The notes under the pieces are model-generated. The model worked only from the letters and a program-made list of their open reading frames with translations. It did no database searches and was not told the DNA's origin. A stretch of 64,000 nucleotides of DNA. Origin: Nocardioides phosphati. GTDB taxonomy: Bacteria; Actinomycetota; Actinomycetes; Propionibacteriales; Nocardioidaceae. The translations under genes were made by a program, and so were the position numbers. The stretch lies in NCBI RefSeq assembly GCF_014646375.1, contig NZ_BMNI01000007.1, positions 99,698 through 163,697 of the forward strand, written 5' to 3'. Below, one piece after another: positions 61,280-64,000 of this stretch (its first letter is position 1; every line of letters starts with the position of its first letter).

Positions 61280-62359
61280 ATGGACACGCCACCGGAGCAG
61301 GAACCACAGCTGGTGCTGCGGCCGTTCCGCGCGTTGCGACTCCGCGAGAGCTTCGTGGGCGCACCGGTGGCCAACAGGATCTTCGCGCGACCCTACCGGT
61401 CGGCCGCACGCCGCCTGCAGGACTGGCAGCGCCAGCGCCACGTCCGGATCGACGGCGAGCCCGCGCTCTACATCCACGAGTACACCTCGTCGGGCGTCAG
61501 CGTCCGTGGGATCGTCGGCGAGCTCGACGTCACGCGCGCCGGTTCGGCCGTCCTCCCCCACGAGGCCGTGCGCATGGAGCAGGTCGCCGAGCTGGCGGAG
61601 CGCATGGAGACGCTGGCGCTCAACCCGGCGCCGATCCTCCTCATGCACCGCGGCACGCCGGCCCTCCGGACCGCTGTCGGCCTGCTGACCGAACGCAAAC
61701 CTGATCTCTCCTTCACCGACCCCGGCGGGCAGCACCACCGCATGTGGCGCGTGCAGGACACGGACGACGTCCAGCTCATCGGCACGCTCGTCGCAGCGAC
61801 GCGCGCCGTCATCGCCGACGGGCACCACCGCTACGCCGCTGCACTGGAGCTCGCCGCACAGCGCCCCGGGACCGGGTGGGAGCAGACGCTGGTGATGCTG
61901 GTCGACCAGTCGGACACGCCGCTGCAGCTCGGGGCCATCCACCGCTCCGTCGTCTGCCTGACCCTCGAGACCGTCGCCGCAGCCGCCATCCTTCGCGGGG
62001 ACGACTACCGCCCGCACGCGAGCAGGCGCGAGGCACTCGCCAGCCTGGAGCACGCCCTGGTCCTCCACGACGGCGAGAAGTGGGCGAGCCTGCACCCGCG
62101 CGGACTCCAGCTTCCCGTCTTCGCGCTCCACGAGGACCTGCTGCCGGCGTGGGGTGTCGACGACGCCCGCGTCCAGCATCACCACACCGCCGGGCAGGCC
62201 CTGGCCCGCGCCCGGGACGGCGTCGCGATCCTCCTGCCCGCCCCCTCCTTCGAGCAGGTGGCCACAGCCGCGCGGGCCGGCCAGCCCTTCCCGCAGAAGG
62301 CCACGTCGTTCCAGCCGAAGCCGCACCTGGGCGCGCTCATGCGGGATCTGCGCGACTGA
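61280..62359 (+). CDS. DUF1015 family protein
   Basis: 359 residues. RPFRALRLRESFVGAPVANRIFARPYR start, centre QLIGTLVAATRAVIADGHHRYAAALELAAQ with the family hallmark 'IADGHHRYAA', and C-terminal QPFPQKATSFQPKPHLGALMRDL. These match DUF1015, linked by context in other bacteria to serine or other amino-acid metabolism; no activity is established that I know. ATG 61280 has TACGAT (61266-61271) 8 nt upstream. Inserted, divergent, in an otherwise minus-strand block; its 3' end overlaps the SSB-like gene by 23 bp. Confidence 0.88.
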   Translation: MDTPPEQEPQLVLRPFRALRLRESFVGAPVANRIFARPYRSAARRLQDWQRQRHVRIDGEPALYIHEYTSSGVSVRGIVGELDVTRAGSAVLPHEAVRMEQVAELAERMETLALNPAPILLMHRGTPALRTAVGLLTERKPDLSFTDPGGQHHRMWRVQDTDDVQLIGTLVAATRAVIADGHHRYAAALELAAQRPGTGWEQTLVMLVDQSDTPLQLGAIHRSVVCLTLETVAAAAILRGDDYRPHASRREALASLEHALVLHDGEKWASLHPRGLQLPVFALHEDLLPAWGVDDARVQHHHTAGQALARARDGVAILLPAPSFEQVATAARAGQPFPQKATSFQPKPHLGALMRDLRD

Positions 62360-62660
62360 CCGCTCGCCGCCCCTCAGCGACCTCGATCTCGACGAGCGGC
62401 ACCACTCCCGCACCTGACCGGAAGACCCGCCGCCGAAGGGCGCCGCTCACCTCCACCTGCTCGCCCACGACCCACCGCGCGACGGTGCGACGCAACCGCG
62501 CCGACCACACCGCACAGTCGACCCAGTCCGAACCGGGCCGGGCAGAGCCCCCGGGTCGCGGCACCGACAGCCGGAACGACACCACCTTGTCACCGCTCGG
62601 CAACACCCGCTCCTCAGGACGGCGGGACACCCTGCCCACCAGACGCACCTCGTTGGTCAT
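62337..62660 (-). CDS. single-stranded DNA-binding protein-like (OB fold)
   Basis: 107 residues. OB fold of the SSB type: NEVRLVGRVSRRPEERVLPSGDKVVSFRLSVPR, DWVDCAVWSARLRRTVARWVVGEQVEVSGALRRRVF, VPLVEIEVAE. No acidic DDDIPF-type tail, so not the main replicative SSB; actinobacteria often carry such a short second copy. ATG 62660 follows GGAGG by 7 nt. Convergent with DUF1015 with a 23-bp overlap. A terminator of the TPR gene lies just upstream. Confidence 0.87.
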   Translation of the reverse strand: MTNEVRLVGRVSRRPEERVLPSGDKVVSFRLSVPRPGGSARPGSDWVDCAVWSARLRRTVARWVVGEQVEVSGALRRRVFRSGAGVVPLVEIEVAEGRRAVSRADPA

Positions 62661-62697
62661 CTCTGCACCTCCGCGCCCATGGGACCCGAAATGACAA

Positions 62698-62726
62698 CAG
62701 GCCCGGACCACCGGGGTCCGGGCCTG
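62698..62726 (-). terminator. terminator after the TPR gene
   Basis: CAGGCCCGGACC (62698-62709) and GGTCCGGGCCTG (62715-62726) form a perfect 12-bp stem. On the minus strand TTGTCATTT follows, a T-rich tract. Confidence 0.85.
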
Positions 62727-62770
62727 TGCAAGGCGTCTGGCGGCGCGCCGCTGTGTGCAGAAAGCGGGTC

Positions 62771-63814
62771 TCAGCCGAGCCGCTTCTCCAGCTCAGCAGC
62801 GCGGTCCATGGCGTCGGTGATCTCGTCACCGTCGATGCCAGCGGTGCGGTGGAACCACGTGAGCGCATCCTCGAGGCGGCCGGCCGCCTCGAGGGTGTCG
62901 GCGTACGCGTAGCGCAGCCGCACCACCCAGGAGGCCCGCGAGCGCGAGCTCAGCGGAGCGAACTCGAGCGTCCGCAGCGCGGCGTCGAGCTCGCCGAGGT
63001 CGCGACGAGCGCCAGCCTCGACGATCGTCATCTCCGCCTTCGCCTCCGGCTCGAAGTTCGCCACCGACGGGCTCTTCGCCAGGGTCAGGGCACGGTCCGG
63101 ACGGCCGAGGGCTCGTTCGCAGTCCGCCATGATCGGCAGGTACGCAGCAGAGCCGTTCATCCGCTTGGCCGCGCGAAGCTCGGCGAGGGCCTCGGCGTAC
63201 TCCCCCGCTGCGTAGGCAGCCTCACCGCAGGCCTCACGAACGACGGCCAGGCGAGCCGCGCGGGCTCGCGCAGCGAGGGTGTGCTTGTAGGCAGTCTCGG
63301 GGTCCTCGTCGATCAGGAGGCCCGCTGCTGCGAGGTGACGCGCGACGCGGAGCGCCAGCTTCTCGGGCAGGCCCTTCAACTGGGCCTGCACGGAGCGATC
63401 GAGCTCCTTGCCCGTGACCTCCTCGGGGATCTCCGGACCGTCATAGCGGGACTGCTCCTCGCTGCGCGGGCGCTGGTCGTCCGTGGGACGCTTCCAGTCG
63501 TCCTTGCGCGCCGGGCGCGAGCCGGGCTTCCGGTCACCGTACGACGGCTTCCCGTCGCGCGACCCGGGCTTCCCGTCACGAGCCGCCGGCTTGCCGTACG
63601 ACGGCTTGCCGTCGCGCGAGGCAGGCTTGCCACCGCGCGAGGGCGCTTCGTCCCGGCCGGCGGCACGGAAGTCGGACTTGCCGCCCCCGCTCCGGCCGGC
63701 AGGCTTGCCATCACGAGCGGCGGGCTTGCCGTCGCGGCTCGTGGGGCGACCACCGCCCTGGGGACGTCCGCCACGAGGGGCGTCGGAACGACGGGGACGG
63801 AACTGGTCAGCCAT
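62771..63814 (-). CDS. TPR protein with RDGKP-repeat N-terminus (Rv1691-like)
   Basis: 347 residues. Residues 1-115 are a basic, low-complexity tail with about six copies of [S/A]RDGKP plus PSYG and RGG-like elements (GGRPQGGGRPTSRDGKPAARD), probably disordered and RNA-binding. Residues 150-345 are TPR-like helices (ACGEAAYAAGEYAEALAELRAAKRM, MADCERALGRPDRALTLA, YAYADTLEAAGRLEDALTWFHRTAG). Function unknown; position equals Rv1691. ATG 63814. Neighbours an rRNA operon end. Confidence 0.87.
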   Translation of the reverse strand: MADQFRPRRSDAPRGGRPQGGGRPTSRDGKPAARDGKPAGRSGGGKSDFRAAGRDEAPSRGGKPASRDGKPSYGKPAARDGKPGSRDGKPSYGDRKPGSRPARKDDWKRPTDDQRPRSEEQSRYDGPEIPEEVTGKELDRSVQAQLKGLPEKLALRVARHLAAAGLLIDEDPETAYKHTLAARARAARLAVVREACGEAAYAAGEYAEALAELRAAKRMNGSAAYLPIMADCERALGRPDRALTLAKSPSVANFEPEAKAEMTIVEAGARRDLGELDAALRTLEFAPLSSRSRASWVVRLRYAYADTLEAAGRLEDALTWFHRTAGIDGDEITDAMDRAAELEKRLG

Positions 63815-63883
63815 GGGGGCAACCTTTCAACACATACGGCGGCGTGCAGGAGGCATGCTCCCTGCACGGGGTGTGGACAAAAG

Positions 63884-63917
63884 ACTAGGGGCCCCCGCGA
63901 AGGCGGAGGCCCCTAGT
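63884..63917 (-). terminator. rRNA operon terminator
   Basis: 15-bp stem (63884-63898 with 63903-63917, one G-T wobble) with a 4-nt loop; on the minus strand CTTTTG follows. Strong intrinsic terminator just after the 5S gene. A run of A (63919-63923) may also serve the opposite direction. Confidence 0.9.
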
Positions 63918-63924
63918 GAAAAAT

Positions 63925-64000
63925 TGTCCGGCGACGTCCTACTCTCCCACAACCTCCCGGTTGCAGTACCATCGGCGCTGTCAGGCTTAACTTCCGGGTT
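63925..64000 (-). rRNA. rrf: 5S rRNA, 3' part, cut by window edge
   Basis: Minus strand reads the conserved 5S blocks GGAAGTTAAGCCTGACAGCG, CCGATGGTACTGC and GGGAGAGTAGGACGTCGCCG. The 3' end is near 63925-63928. About 75 of 120 nt are inside the window, so the rrn operon (23S, 16S) continues to the right, on the minus strand. Confidence 0.95.

Overview
The window is a very GC-rich, gene-dense chromosomal segment of an actinobacterium, most likely a Nocardioides-type member of the Propionibacteriales. This rests on the strong G/C third-position preference, many GTG starts, RbpA, a GarA/OdhI-type FHA protein, Lnt next to a dolichol-phosphate-mannose synthase, and many genes whose -10 box lies only 6-7 nt before the start codon. 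I see no insertion sequence, prophage, CRISPR array or plasmid feature. It reads as core chromosome with small accessory insertions.

Layout. 1-13.7 kb: partial 5'-3' exonuclease, esterase, lnt-ppm1-fxsA operon, rbpA behind a SigR-type promoter, an MFS/GDPD pair, an HTH-MurA fusion with a palindrome at its start, a TDT transporter divergent from a zinc alcohol dehydrogenase, a GNAT, a 45-aa zinc-binding peptide, a short asparaginase and a lysozyme-like lipoprotein. 13.7-21.3 kb: small membrane protein, nitroreductase and SnoaL genes sharing stop-codon DNA, XRE-TPR regulator, secreted cyclophilin, OsmC, RmuC, a zinc-ribbon membrane protein and a secreted SGNH hydrolase. 21.3-33.8 kb, mostly minus strand: gcvP behind a glycine riboswitch, LtrA, then pgsA-like / DUF881 / Sbp / DUF881 / gcvH / garA / ftsR-like merR / bifunctional nuclease / merR, which from memory matches the Mycobacterium tuberculosis Rv1822-Rv1832 order, then two CNNM/CorC proteins. 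33.8-39.1 kb: adenylate cyclase, an unknown, tRNA-Pro(GGG), acyltransferase, a CDP-glycerol transferase-like gene, a propeller-like lipid-anchored or membrane protein and hemerythrin. 39.1-48 kb: der, plsC-like, cmk, tyrA, aroH, NYN RNase, a small Tudor-like protein, rluB, scpB, scpA, an RHH protein and parA. 48-50.6 kb: atypical MTHFR-like protein and a merR-aldo/keto reductase unit. 50.6-64 kb: DUF3516 helicase, xerD, nudix, pyrG, recN, nadK, tlyA, a small gene, HAD phosphatase, DUF1015, an SSB-like protein, a TPR protein, then the 3' part of a 5S rRNA gene with its terminator. The 39-64 kb block follows, in order, the M. tuberculosis Rv1691-Rv1713 neighbourhood as I recall it.

How it works together. 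The window carries cell-envelope biogenesis (lipoprotein acylation, mannosyl-phosphate lipid, phospholipid synthesis, polymer glycerol-phosphate transfer, a MurA-like enzyme), chromosome maintenance (ScpAB, ParA, XerD, RecN, RmuC, SSB), translation and ribosome maturation (Der, RluB, TlyA, 5S rRNA, tRNA-Pro), glycine cleavage (GcvP, GcvH) beside the GarA metabolic switch, tyrosine synthesis (AroH, TyrA), and nucleotide/NAD metabolism (PyrG, Cmk, NadK).

The most interesting unexplained signals are regulatory. (1) A ParA-RHH-ScpA-ScpB operon is headed by a 30-bp palindrome at the predicted transcript start. (2) The HTH-MurA fusion has a near-perfect AT-rich palindrome at its own ribosome-binding region. 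(3) Two copies of CACCCTC-N11-GAGGGT lie upstream of garA and the distal merR gene. (4) A merR/aldo-keto reductase pair has twin 19-bp-spacer promoters firing at the start codons. All functional statements come from reading the sequence and recalling families; no search was run.
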